DNA from: Triplophysa rosa | Lineage: Eukaryota; Chordata; Actinopteri; Cypriniformes; Nemacheilidae | Assembly (NCBI RefSeq): GCF_024868665.1 | Contig: NC_079890.1 | Coordinates: forward strand, 37,558,504 to 37,622,503 | Direction: 5' to 3' | DNA: 64,000 nt | Position numbers and translations under genes: made by a program | The notes under the pieces: generated by a model | Seen by the model: only the letters and a program-made list of their open reading frames with translations | Told to the model about the DNA's origin: nothing | The model's database searches: none | Shown here: piece by piece, positions 13,112-23,160 of the stretch | How positions within the stretch are numbered: the stretch's first letter is position 1 | How the letters are laid out: every line of letters begins with the position of its first letter

Positions 13112-13633
13112 TGTGACCCTGAACCACAAAACCAGTCATAAGTAGCGCGAGTATATTTGTAGCAATAGCCAACAATACATTTTATGGGTCAAAATTATTA
13201 TCGATATTTCTTTTATGCCAAAAATCATTAGGATATTAAGCAAACATCATTTATCAGAACTTTATTTTTGTGAGTGGATGCAGCAAATTCACAAATAAAA
13301 ATAGCCGGAAATGCCTATAAACATCACTGGCTGCAGTCCGCTCTTTAGGAATTACCCGCTCAAGTTTGGTGTCTATGTAAAGCTTAGAATTTCAGCTTTC
13401 GGGTTAATCTACTCGCCACATCGTCATTACAGCGGTAAGCCAATAGAAAGCATTCTAACAACTTTTTTCTCAATATTTCGATTTTTTGCGACCCAAATTT
13501 TCAAATAGTTGTATCTCGGCCAAATATTGGCCTATCCTTACAACCCATACGTCACTGGAAAGCTTAGTTATTCATCTTTCAATGTATTAAAGTCAATTGA
13601 CCCTTATGACTGGTTTTGTGGTCCAGAGTCACA
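13112..13633. mobile_element. MITE with TGTGACCCTG ends
   Basis: The left end TGTGACCCTGAACCACAAAA and the right end, which in reverse begins TGTGACTCTGGACCACAAAA, are inverted repeats continuing through CCAGTCATAAG. About 520 bp, no transposase. This family looks common in cyprinid genomes (from memory). Its right end is 2 bp from the Tc1 insertion at 13638. Confidence 0.75.
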
Positions 13634-13637
13634 AATA

Positions 13638-14858
13638 CACTCACCTAAAGGATTATTAGGAACACCATACTAATACGGTGTTTGACCCCCTTTCGCCTTC
13701 AGAACTGCCTTAATTCTACGTGGCATTGATTCAACAAGGTGCTGAAAGCATTCTTTAGAAATGTTGGCCCATATTGATAGGATAGCATCTTGCAGTTGAT
13801 GGAGATTTGTGGGATGCACATCCAGGGCACGAAGCTCCCGTTCCACCACATCCCAAAGATGTTCTATCGGGTTGAGATCTGGTGACTGTGGGGGCCATTC
13901 TAGTACAGTGAACTCATTGTCATGTTCAAGAAACCAATTTGAAATGATTCGAGCTTTGTGACATGGTGCATTATCCTGCTGGAAGTAGCCATTAGAGGAT
14001 GGGTACATGGTGGTCATAAAGGGATGGACATGGTCAGAAACAATGCTCAGGTAGGCCGTGGCATTTAAACGATGCCCAATTGGCACTAAGGGGCCTAAAG
14101 TGTGCCAAGAAAACATCCCCCACACCATTACACCACCACCACCAGCCTGCACAGTGGTAACAAGGCATGATGGATCCATGTTCTCATTCTGTTTACGCCA
14201 AATTCTGACTCTACCATTTGAATGTCTCAACAGAAATCGAGACTCATCAGACCAGGCAACATTTTTCCAGTCTTCAACTGTCCAATTTTGGTGAGCTCGT
14301 GCAAATTGTAGCCTCTTTTTCCTATTTGTAGTGGAGATGAGTGGTACCCGGTGGGGTCTTCTGCTGTTGTAGCCCATCTGCCTCAAGGTTGTGCGTGTTG
14401 TGGCTTCACAAATGCTTTGCTGCATACCTCGGTTGTAACGAGTGGTTATTTCAGTCAAAGTTGCTCTTCTATCAGCTTGAATCAGTCGGCCCATTCTCCT
14501 CTGACCTCTAGCATCAACAAGGCATTTTCGCCCACAGGACTGCCGCATACTGGATGTTTTTCCCTTTTCACACCATTCTTTGTAAACCCTAGAAATGGTT
14601 GTGCGTGAAAATCCCAGTAACTGAGCAGATTGTGAAATACTCAGACCGGCCCGTCTGGCACCAACAACCATGCCACGCTCAAAATTGCTTAAATCACCTT
14701 TCTTTCCCATTCTGACATTCAGTTTGGAGTTCAGGAGATTGTCTTGACCAGGACCACACCCCTAAATGCATTGAAGCAACTGCCATGTGATTGGTTGATT
14801 AGATAATTGCATTAATGAGAAATTGAACAGGTGTTCCTAATAATCCTTTAGGTGAGTG
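13638..14858 (-). mobile_element. Complete Tc1/mariner transposon with perfect TIRs
   Basis: The 29-bp terminal inverted repeats (13638-13666 and 14830-14858, beginning CACTCACCTAAAGGATTATT) are identical, and the element is flanked by TA on each side (13636-13637, 14859-14860), the duplication expected of Tc1/mariner. It encloses one uninterrupted transposase gene. Perfect TIRs plus an intact gene suggest a young, possibly still active copy. Confidence 0.95.
13670..14710 (-). CDS. Tc1/mariner transposase, intact, 346 aa
   Basis: A cut-and-paste DNA transposase acting in the nucleus on its own TIRs. The N-terminal paired-like DNA-binding region has two helix-turn-helix segments (about 10-50, with LSISQSAQLLGFSRTTISRV; and about 80-120). 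The RNase-H-like catalytic core shows Asp in AWSDESRF, Asp in YFQQDNAPCHKA, and Glu in PDLNPIEHLWD. There are 36 residues between the second Asp and the Glu (DD36E), not the 34 of classical Tc1, which points to the DD36E group. Length is normal, with no stop or frameshift. The start MGKKGDLSNFERG at 14710 is the first ATG after the TIR. Confidence 0.95.
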   Translation of the reverse strand: MGKKGDLSNFERGMVVGARRAGLSISQSAQLLGFSRTTISRVYKEWCEKGKTSSMRQSCGRKCLVDARGQRRMGRLIQADRRATLTEITTRYNRGMQQSICEATTRTTLRQMGYNSRRPHRVPLISTTNRKKRLQFARAHQNWTVEDWKNVAWSDESRFLLRHSNGRVRIWRKQNENMDPSCLVTTVQAGGGGVMVWGMFSWHTLGPLVPIGHRLNATAYLSIVSDHVHPFMTTMYPSSNGYFQQDNAPCHKARIISNWFLEHDNEFTVLEWPPQSPDLNPIEHLWDVVERELRALDVHPTNLHQLQDAILSIWANISKECFQHLVESMPRRIKAVLKAKGGQTPY

Positions 14859-14860
14859 TA

Positions 14861-15177
14861 ATCGTGGTATTTTATAACCTTAAACTTGCTCAACCAATCA
14901 GATCAGGATGATTTTATATATATTTTTTCATTAAATAGAAACATCATCAGCTGAACATTAATAGATCAACAATTATTTGCTAAACATCAAAACAAACCAC
15001 AAGTAAACAGTACTGCTTTTTCACAATTTCATATTAGAGAATTCTTGTGCATTGTATATCACCATTACCTGTGAAGATTTCACTTATTATTGCAGCTTTA
15101 TGTGCACAGTGGAAAAATAAATAATTATAATGAAAATACACACACAGCACACACGCACACTGTCACGCACACGCACA

Positions 15178-15209
<32 letters not shown>

Positions 15210-15267
15210 CACCACACACACACACGCACACACACAGCACACACACACACACCGCACACACAGCACA

Positions 15268-15302
<35 letters not shown>

Positions 15303-15383
15303 CACACACACCCCACACACGCACACACACACACGCACACACGCACACACACACACACGCGCACACACACACGCACACACACA

Positions 15384-15421
<38 letters not shown>

Positions 15422-15715
15422 CGTGTGACCATGCGGTAGTGTGTGTTTCCAAATTACAGCAGGAAATACGATTTCTTAAGCACGTATATGTTTTCTTTAT
15501 TCATATTTGATTCTGTGGTTTCAAACACATTTGCGTGTCCGTGTCATATGAATATGGTGATTTTTGGAGCTTTTCAGCCCCAGTGTTCATTCATTATATG
15601 AAACTGAATAGCCACAATATTTTACAAATAAATTCACACTTTGTCAAGCAGGTTTGTATGCTAAAAATTGAGGATGTGTATACGCTCGCTGAACTGTTTT
15701 AAACATCTTTTGCAG
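14861..15715. repeat. CA/GC-rich microsatellite (about 15138-15420) and flanks
   Basis: About 280 bp of (CA)n interrupted by ACGC, AGC and ACC variants. Both strands are open in several frames (up to 126 codons) purely because of the repeat. Alternating purine-pyrimidine of this length favours Z-DNA. Flanking DNA shows no gene. Confidence 0.9.
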
Positions 15716-15750
15716 ATTGAAGGGACCTCACGCCCTCCTCCTCATGTCCT
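15716..15750 (+). CDS. Candidate exon B of the same unrecognised gene
   Basis: A 35-nt segment (IEGTSRPPPHV then two bases) follows acceptor CATCTTTTGCAG and precedes donor GTCCT|GTGAGA. Reading on without splicing hits a stop at once, so it is coding only if spliced to 15820. The intron between would be 69 bp, short but possible in fish. Confidence 0.3.
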
Positions 15751-15819
15751 GTGAGATGTTTCCATCCACATTCAGGAGTAACACCAAACAAACCACATTT
15801 CTTTTTTCTGCTTCTTCAG

Positions 15820-15851
15820 AATCCCACCGGACTCTTTCCTGAGGATCTCAG
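15820..15851 (+). CDS. Candidate exon C of the same unrecognised gene
   Basis: A 32-nt segment lies between a strong acceptor (CTGCTTCTTCAG) and donor CTCAG|GTATGC. In the frame set by segments A and B it reads PPDSFLRIS. In frame 0 it would instead read NPTGLFPEDLR, which then fails at segment D. Confidence 0.3.
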
Positions 15852-16656
15852 GTATGCAGTGATGTGCTTTCGTGATAACCCTTCGTATCAATTTTATGGC
15901 TCTCGGTTGCTTTGTAAAGGCCACACAGCCTGCAGCTATACTGTATGAGAGCCACTGCGGTGTGAACAGGGAGTTTATATTTCTCCTCAAGACCTTCCCA
16001 AGTCTTGACTTCCCTCCGGCTGTTTATCTTCAAATCTGTCTGCTTTGTATGTTAGACAGGCATTTTCACAAATAGCTAAATTCAGCTACTAGAAATGAGT
16101 TAAAACCATACTGATATATGAATGAATGATGCATCTTTATTTAGATTAATTCCTGTGATTTCCGTCTGGACATTTTTTTTTGTAGAAAATGCGAGTGGTG
16201 CATCATAATAAAGCAAGGGTGTGATCTCTATGGGTTCTAGGACGTTGCTTTGAAGTTGATGAAGTGTTGTGAATAGTTGTTAATGGGTAGTTGGCAGATG
16301 GCAGATTAGTGTGGTTACTGATGGGTTCAGGTCAAAAGGACCCAAATCTTTGTTATGATCCTGTTCTATAGATATAGACTTAGTTAAGTCCTTCAGTGTT
16401 AGTTTATGAAATTGTATAACCTGTTTTATAGTCAGACGGAAAATTAAAGGTCCGAAAGTAAATACACGTGACCAAAAGCTACACGATTTGAGATGTCATT
16501 CATGCACAAATATTGCATGGTACATAACAGAGTTTGGTTAGAAACTGTAAAAATATTTTTCCTCAAGTTGATTTTGAATTCTTAGTACGGAGAGGTGGTG
16601 TTGAGAAGCCAACTCCCGTGGGAGTCAAACAACGTCTGGTCTATTTTTAAGTGTTT
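15852..16656. other. Intergenic or intronic DNA, no gene seen
   Basis: Short frames on both strands around 15770-16075 overlap one another and carry no recognised domain. The rest is AT-rich. Confidence 0.45.
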
Positions 16657-16890
16657 TTCTGGTTTGTCAGACAAGGCTTAAGGCTAGTCCCAGACTAAAA
16701 TTAATGTGTGACCTGTCTTAATATAACTTGCCCAGAAATATCTTAAAATATAACAGTGCCATTGTTTTGTCTCGAGATGCACACCAGTAATGTATTCTTC
16801 TGAGACATTTTTATAAAAGCGACACAATTATCTTAAATCAACCAAGGCATAGTCCTGGTTTAAGCCAAGCCGTGTCTGTGAAACCGGGCC
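16657..16890. mobile_element. GGCCCGG-type MITE, diverged left end
   Basis: The right end reads GTGTCTGTGAAACCGGGCC; the left end has drifted to CTGGTTTGTCAGACAAGG. Internal AGTCCCAGACTAAAA and CGAGATGCACACCAGTAATG match the copies at 1 and 1705. Confidence 0.75.
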
Positions 16891-17109
16891 TTTGTGTCGG
16901 TCAAAGCGATCAGTATAAAACAAAAACTCTCAGAGACGCAACACAGAAATCAAAAACCAGAAAAAGGAAAGTTTGTTTTTTTATGGAAAGGAGAAAGTTC
17001 AGAGTTTTGACTCCTGCGGCATTTCACTTGTTATTATAAATGTAGAAATGAGAAGCGTTAGAAAGAAGCTTTGTAATGTAGTTCTGTAGTCTTTAAAGCT
17101 TGATGTCAT

Positions 17110-17565
17110 AGTAGATGATATCTCAGTGCCAGGGATGGATTACTGACCGGGCCAGTGCGCCGGGGGCCCTTGACTACCATGAGCCCGAGGGGGCCCTGGG
17201 CTTCAAGGTTGCGCCATCCAGTTTGGCACCAAAAATGTGTCACAGGTGTAACAGTTTCAGCACCACCGGCCACGCCCCCCATGTCGTCACCGTCAGCTCG
17301 CTTCACCCGTTCCCTTTCCCCAGAGTTCTGAACTCAGTTTCCCAGCATGCACCGCACATCCACCATTTTTGATTAGTCCACACCTGCATCACATCATCAG
17401 GATTCTATTTAAGTTTGCACCTTTTTGTTCTTCCCTGTTCAGTCTTGTTGTCTTCACTGCAATTCTTTACCCCGATAAGTATACCTGTTTTTGAATTCTT
17501 ACCTGTTTTTGGATATTCCTGTTTTTGAATACTTACCTGTTTTTTGGATATACCTGTTTTGGAAA
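17110..17565. mobile_element. Possible LTR-type repeat fragment
   Basis: It contains CCCAGCATGCACCGCACATC, CACACCTGCATCACATCATC and a TATTTAAG box, followed by a CCTGTTTTTGAAT / CTTACCTG short repeat (17483-17560). The arrangement resembles the U3 and start of a fish LTR, but no partner LTR or internal gene is seen. Confidence 0.3.
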
Positions 17566-17568
17566 TAC

Positions 17569-17690
17569 GGAGGGGGAGAGGGAGAGGGAGAGGGAGGGAA
17601 AGGGAGAGGGAGAGGGAGAGGGAGAGAGGGAAGCAGGGAGAGTGAGAGGAGAGGAGACGGATGAGAGAGGAGAGGGAAGGGGAGAGTGAT
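17569..17690. repeat. Purine-only GGAGAG tract
   Basis: About 120 bp of GGGAGA-type repeats on the + strand with very few pyrimidines. Such mirror-repeat purine tracts can form triplex (H-)DNA. Confidence 0.85.
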
Positions 17691-17837
17691 GAGCAGAGTT
17701 TGATGACTTTTTAAGCAAGCAGGAAGTGAAGATGAGGTGATGATAGAATCTTATGAACTCAAAATCAAACCAAAAACCAATTAAACTGACATGTATGCAA
17801 GTGTTGACACACAGTTTCCGATCCAGTATATGGTGCG

Positions 17838-18400
17838 CGCGTGTGTGTGTGTGTACGTCTTGTTGCGAGTGTCTGTGCATTTCTGTTTGAAGAGTGTGTG
17901 TCTTTGTGAGTGCGTGTGTTAGGTTGTGCTTCAGGGGATGTGCATCTTGTTATCTTGTTGTGTGTTGCATGCTGTGTGTGTTTAAGTGTTTTGCATGTGT
18001 GTGAAGTGTGCATGCACCGTTGTGGTGTGTGTATGTGTGTGTGGGTGTGTGTGTGTGTGCTGGAGTGTGTGTGTGATTGTGTGTTTTAGTATTGCGTGTC
18101 TGTGGAAGTGTGACTGTATCTGTTTGTGTTTGTATGAGTCTCTGTACCTGTAAGTATTTCTGTATGTTATGCTGTGTCGTTGACGTGGAAGTGTGTGGGT
18201 GTGTGTCTTTGGGAGGTTGTGTGTGTGTTGTGCATGTGTAGAGTGTGACTGTGTGGTTGTATTTCTGTATGTGTGTGAAAGCAAAAAATTCATCTGTCTG
18301 ATGTAAGTATGTGTATGAAGTGTGCGAGCTCCTCTCTCTGTGTGTGGTGGTGTGTGTGTGGGCGTGTCGTGTGCTGGTGTGTGTGTGGAGTACGTGTGGT
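17838..18400. repeat. TG-rich degenerate repeat, first block
   Basis: (TG)n with many variants (TGTGAAG, TGTATG). The frames on the minus strand here (up to 153 codons, His/Thr-rich) are repeat artefacts. About 85 bp starting at 18081 recur at 18682. Confidence 0.85.
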
Positions 18401-18640
18401 GCAGAGCACACGCAGAGCAGATGCAGTGTGGCTTAGCTCATCGCGAACTGCCATTTATTTATTTATTCATTTATTTATTAGATATTATTTATTATAATGA
18501 TCTTGCTTGGTCTATAAACACCATGCACTGTGCTGTATTTTACCTTTCTGTGTTTTTCTTATTTGCTCCTGTAAAGCTGCTTTGGAACAATGCACATTGT
18601 GAAAAGCGCTATATAAATAAAATTGAATTGAATTGAATTG
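18401..18640 (+). mobile_element. 3' tail of a non-LTR-type repeat
   Basis: It ends GAAAAGCGCTATATAAATAA followed by (ATTGA)n, the kind of tail found on teleost LINE/SINE copies. It interrupts the TG-rich region, with a duplicated TG segment on each side. Confidence 0.5.
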
Positions 18641-18840
18641 TGTGTGTGTGTGTGCGTGTGTGTGTGTGTGCATGCTTGAGTGTGTTTTAGTATTTGCGTG
18701 TCTGTGGAAGTGTGACTGTATCTGTTTGTGTTTGTATGAGTCTCTGTACCTGTAAGTATTTCTGTATGTATGTCTGTGTGTTACTGTGGAAGTGTGTGTG
18801 TGTGCGTGCGTGTGTGTGAGTGAGTGTGTGTGTGCTTGTA
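18641..18840. repeat. TG-rich degenerate repeat, second block
   Basis: It shares a stretch of about 85 bp (GTGTTTTAG... CTCTGTACCTGTAAG...) with the first block, so the two blocks are duplicates. Confidence 0.8.
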
Positions 18841-20521
18841 TACATTGTTATACACATGTCATTACACAGATTCGTAAACCATGTAAACATGGTTTCGGGG
18901 ACACTTCCTTTGTGAAAAAAACATAATAAATGATCTTTTTTTTAAAGAAAAAATTGCGGGAGTCTGTTTGTCTGTGTATCTGTGTGTGTGTGGTAGAGAA
19001 GAAAATACATTTCTGTGTAAGTACGAGTGTGTCAATAATAGTCAATAATCTTTTTGCTGTATATAGAGGACTGTTTCTAATAATTATATACATTATTGCA
19101 CATGTTGTACTTCACCAAAGTCAATGTTCTGGCAACCTTATTTACAAACTGTCACCATCAAGACTCACTCACAATGAACACACAAACATTCACAGTTTGG
19201 CACAGATGGCATGAGCTACATTTCATCTGTCAACTTGGAAGCAAATAGCCCGAATGGAACATTCAGAACAGAAAAACAGGGACAGTTTGACGTGTCGAAA
19301 GTACTTGGCCTGAAAGTACAGTTCACACACTCGCATTGTAAAGTATACAATATAATAAGCATTCTTTTCATTTTTTATTTACAGAGACAGGATGAGATGT
19401 GGGTCGTGAAATCAAAGAATATTTATAATTTATTTACAACATATTGATTTCAAGCGTTGTTGGGCTTTAAATTGTCGTGTCGCTGACCCGAGCTCAGTGC
19501 GAGTCCAGCGCCGTTCACTGCAGACCAATTATCCACAATGTAAAAATTAAACCCTTCACTTACCACAAATTAAATTATTGCAAATTTGCTTTCCGGAGGC
19601 GGAGATGTGCTCTTCGCACCCATCACAATTCATTACATGCACCATTCATCAAATCTTAATTATGTCTGAATGAAATCTAATTGAAACGGTGGCTCTCTGT
19701 TTCACAGCAGTCATCCTCAATCAGGTCCGTCTGCCCGAGCCGAGATTCACGTAACGTGTGAGCCATTACACGACAAGTCCGGCTCCATACTGTCATCAAA
19801 CCCCAGCCAGAGTTCCTCCAGAGCCACGTTACAGTCAAAACAAACCGATCCATATTCATGAATAATAAAACCATCTCTCTTTTCATCAGTCGGATGCTTC
19901 AGATGTCAATCCATTAAACATGTTCATCGACTATAGAGGACATGAAATGCCAATGAATGAGTCAAATGAATCGTGTAGATTAATATTGGCTGAATAAAGC
20001 TCCCAAATGAACAGAATCGAAAGACACGATGTTAATGTGACAGATGACAGCTTAATAAATGACTCGCTTGAATTTCGTGTCAATTAAGCTATAAATATGC
20101 ATATAAATTAGGAGTGTAATTATATTTTACATTTTATTAAATGAAACGTGACTTGTTTGGTCATGTTTATTGTATGTAAAAACTCCAGACTGTATATTGT
20201 TATTGTTGAATCTTAATCTTACACCGCATCCTAACCAATCGCGATGAGATTCCACCAGAACAGGTTTTTTTCTGTCGACGCACCATGTAAACAAACGTGT
20301 ATAGCCTGTCCTCATCCATGTTTGCCGATTAATATTCATGAGGTGCAGAATTTACATCGAATGAGATCGTTGTGTGGGTGGAGCTGTCAGCTGCGACGTC
20401 TAAAATTGAAACGGTGTCATGACAAATCGAGTCCCCTCTCGAAGTTGGTCGCCTTTAGGACCCCGCGGGATTCTGTTGCCTAAAAGTTCTTTACTGTTTT
20501 AGTTATTTACTATAATAAAAC
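18841..20521. other. Non-coding DNA, possibly containing conserved elements
   Basis: No exon recognised. Segments 19500-19680 and 19990-20110 are unique-looking, balanced in composition and dense in homeodomain-type cores (ATTA, TAATTG) and TGACAG. That is what conserved non-coding enhancers look like, but only an alignment could show it. Confidence 0.3.
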
Positions 20522-21030
20522 TGTCACGTTTCGGGGGTGAGAGACACGGATACACGGACAGAGGACCCAAGTGCAGACAGGGTAAGGGGTAAACTAGACT
20601 TTTAATAATAATAACAAAATACAAAACAAAGACCCACGTGGGGGTAACATAACAAAACAGGGGAACAAGAACAAGACTAACTAAACTAACAAGACTAGAC
20701 TAATAACACATCACATAGCAACAAAATAAACTAGACTTACTAACACAACAAGAACTCACCCACACGACAAACACAACACAGTACAATGATCCGACACAAG
20801 ACAGAGAACACAGGGGCATTAAATAAGGGGACAAAGGGGAACAGGTGTGGGGTATGAACTAATTAACAACCAATAACGAGGGATACAAAAGGGCAGGAAC
20901 ACAGACAAGGACCAGAGAGAGTATCGAAGGCCGAAAGTGTCAAAATGACTCTCTCCACACATAACAAGGGATCCTGCCGTGATTCTACCACAAGACCAAG
21001 AAAGACATGACAAGAGGCAGAATCACGACA
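20522..21030 (-). mobile_element. Ty3/gypsy-type LTR (3' LTR of a minus-strand element)
   Basis: On the minus strand it starts TGTCGTGATTCTGCC and ends AAACGTGACA (509 bp), with a polyadenylation-type ATTATTATTAAAAG and CACTTGGGTCC near its end. It is preceded on the minus strand by the purine-rich GGCAGGGG, a polypurine tract. I recognise the end structure from fish gypsy elements; the 5' LTR and pol are absent. Confidence 0.65.
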
Positions 21031-21830
21031 GAACCCCTGCCTTAATGAGCAATATCCTGAAGCTCCAAAAGGCACAAACAAGACAAGACAGACTGTGACA
21101 AAAACCATAACAATACAAGACATGGAAAAACATGATACATAAAAAAAATTCCAAACAATGACATGGCGCCGGCTCGAAGGCCGGCTGGACAGTACATAGC
21201 GCCAGCTGGATGGCCGGCTGGACAGTACATAGCGCCAGCTGGATGGCCGGCTAGACAGTACATGGCGCCAGCTAGAATGCCGGCTGGACAACACATGGCA
21301 CCAGCTGGATGGCCGGCTGGACAGTACATGGTGCCGGCTAGAAGGCCGGCTGGACAGTACGTGACGCCAGCTGGAAGGCCGGCTGGACAGTACGTGACGC
21401 CGGCTGGAATGCCGGCTGGACGACACATGGCGCTGGCTGGATGGCCGGCTGGACAACACATGGTGCCGGCTGGATGGCCGGCTGGACAGGACATGGTGCC
21501 GGCTCGACGGCCGGCTGGACTGGACATGGCGCCGGCTGGATGGCCGGCTGGGCGGCCGGCTGGGCAACATGTGGCGCCGGCTGGATGGCCGGCTGGACAG
21601 TACATGGTGCCGGCTAGAAGGCCGGCTGGACAGTATGTGACGCCAGCTGGAAGGCCGGCTGGACAGTACGTGACGCCGGCTGGAATGCTGGCTGGACGTC
21701 ACATGGCGCTGGCTGGATGGCCGGCTGGACAACACATGGTGCCGGCTGGATGGCCGGCTGGACAGGACATGGCGCCGGCTCGACGGCCGGCTCGACAGGA
21801 CATGGCACCGGCTGGAAGTACCGAGCCGAG
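21031..21830 (-). mobile_element. 3' internal end of the gypsy element, carrying a minisatellite
   Basis: Between the LTR and 21160 the minus strand reads T-rich untranslated-type sequence ending in GGAGCTTCAGGATATTGCTC. The remainder is the GCCGGC minisatellite. No protease, RT or integrase is present, so this is a 3' remnant. Confidence 0.55.
21161..21815. repeat. 33-bp GC-rich minisatellite (about 19-20 copies)
   Basis: The unit is about GGACAGTACATGGCGCCAGC + TGGATGGCCGGCT (33 bp = 11 codons), so both strands stay open (239 codons on +, 336 on -). The block from 21331 recurs at 21607, offset by 276 bp because one extra 12-bp partial unit was inserted. The repeated GCCGGC palindromes make each unit self-complementary. 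Confidence 0.92.
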
Positions 21831-21950
21831 TCGTACTAAACCTGACGGTACCATGCAGTGGAAAAGCGCTCACTCACCCTAAACGGTACTTCATCATTTA
21901 TTAGAAATTTCTCGGTGTGAGTTATGTATTCTCTTTGTGTACTTACTGCA

Positions 21951-22885
21951 CAGTGTTGGGAAAGCTACTTGGAAAACGTAGTGAGCTAAGCTAACAGTTA
22001 CTCTACATTAAATGATGCTTCACTACACTAAAGCTACCAACTGGGAAATGTAGCAAGCTAAGCTACAGAAACATGGCAAATGTAGCTTACTACATCTAAA
22101 GCTACTTTTTAAAAGTTAATTTTTATTTTAAACCAACTTCATTCCAAATCTCAGTGATTAATAAAACTGTCAGTCAAACAGATAGGCAGGCATAATTGTT
22201 CAATTCAATAATTTATTCAACAACTGTTCCAAATCGATTTGGTAACAAAAACAAACAAACAAAAACATGTGATCCACAGAATAACAAAAGTTTAAATGTG
22301 TGTCAAGAGTGTAAGTTCATTTGCCGGAAAATTTGTAAGGTCATTTACAGCTCAGCTCAAACCAAAGAATGAAGACCTGCCCCAAACAGTACCAACATGG
22401 CAAAAAACATGTCTTCTAAATATCATCCGAATAACAAATATTTCTAAATAACATCGTGGCCACGGCGACTCGCCTCTCGGGAGCGATACCTCTCCGTCCG
22501 CACTCACTGTCTGCCATCATTCCATCAACTAAATTTCTCACGTGTCAGCCAAAGGATTGGTACATGTTGTCACCGTCCGGAGCTGTAGGTGGCGGTAACG
22601 CACAAAAAAAGCTTGTTGACAACCGCCGTAAAACAAGAAGAAGTCACCGGTTGCTGATCCAGGATCAGATCAGTGGTCCTTAGTAGTTGTATTTCCAATT
22701 TGAGCTTTACAAATGCTTGGGAAATGTAGCTTCTGTGGACGATACCGCACTACTTGATCAAAAAAAGAGCTTCGCTACCGAAAAGCTATTTGATTCAGAA
22801 AACAGCAACGCTACCACCGCGCTACTGAGAAATGTAGTTAAACTATTAGCGTCACTACTTGTAGCGACCCTACTGCCCAACACTG
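21951..22885. mobile_element. Non-autonomous hAT transposon, complete
   Basis: The terminal repeats CAGTGTTGGG (21951) and CCCAACACTG (22885) are perfect and are flanked by the 8-bp target duplication TTACTGCA (21943-21950 and 22886-22893), diagnostic of hAT. Subterminal regions are full of GTAGC/AGCTAC motifs. 935 bp, no transposase; the 75- and 73-codon frames inside lack domains. Confidence 0.92.
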
Positions 22886-22952
22886 TTACTGCAAGTGTCT
22901 TAGGTTAAAGTGACTGATACATTCCATGAGGAAATGTGTCTTTGACCTCCAG

Positions 22953-23114
22953 CGGTGTGCCGCGGGGACACGCCAGACAGCGTTCAGAACCCAGACGAAT
23001 TTTATTTTGTCAGACGAAAGAGCTGCATGGGGTCGGAGGTCAGCGGGACTGACAAGCACATCTCGCTGAGTGGCATTCTGGGACATTTGGGATATCTGCC
23101 CTACTACGCAGAAA
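22953..23114 (+). CDS. Candidate exon D of the same unrecognised gene
   Basis: A 162-nt open segment after acceptor TGACCTCCAG. It reads VCRGDTPDSVQNPDEFYFVR, then RKSCMGSEVSGTDKHISL, then GILGHLGYLPYYAE, with codon use that looks like a real protein. Donors are possible at AAA|GTAAGA (23114) or at CATGG|GTGAGT (23160, adding about 15 codons). It lies 67 bp beyond the hAT element, outside its target duplication. I cannot name the family. Confidence 0.45.
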
Positions 23115-23160
23115 GTAAGACCCATGTCAGCTCTGTCGTCACACTCCCAAACACACATGG

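Noticed and set aside
15087..15510. Long His/Thr or Cys/Val frames
   Set aside because: Products of the CA/TG microsatellite in six frames.
17765..18411. His/Thr-rich frames on the minus strand
   Set aside because: Translation of TG-rich simple repeats; no start context, domain or splice sites.
21163..21882. 239-codon + strand gene rich in PAGWPAGQ
   Set aside because: A pure translation of the GCCGGC minisatellite, antisense to the gypsy remnant that contains it.
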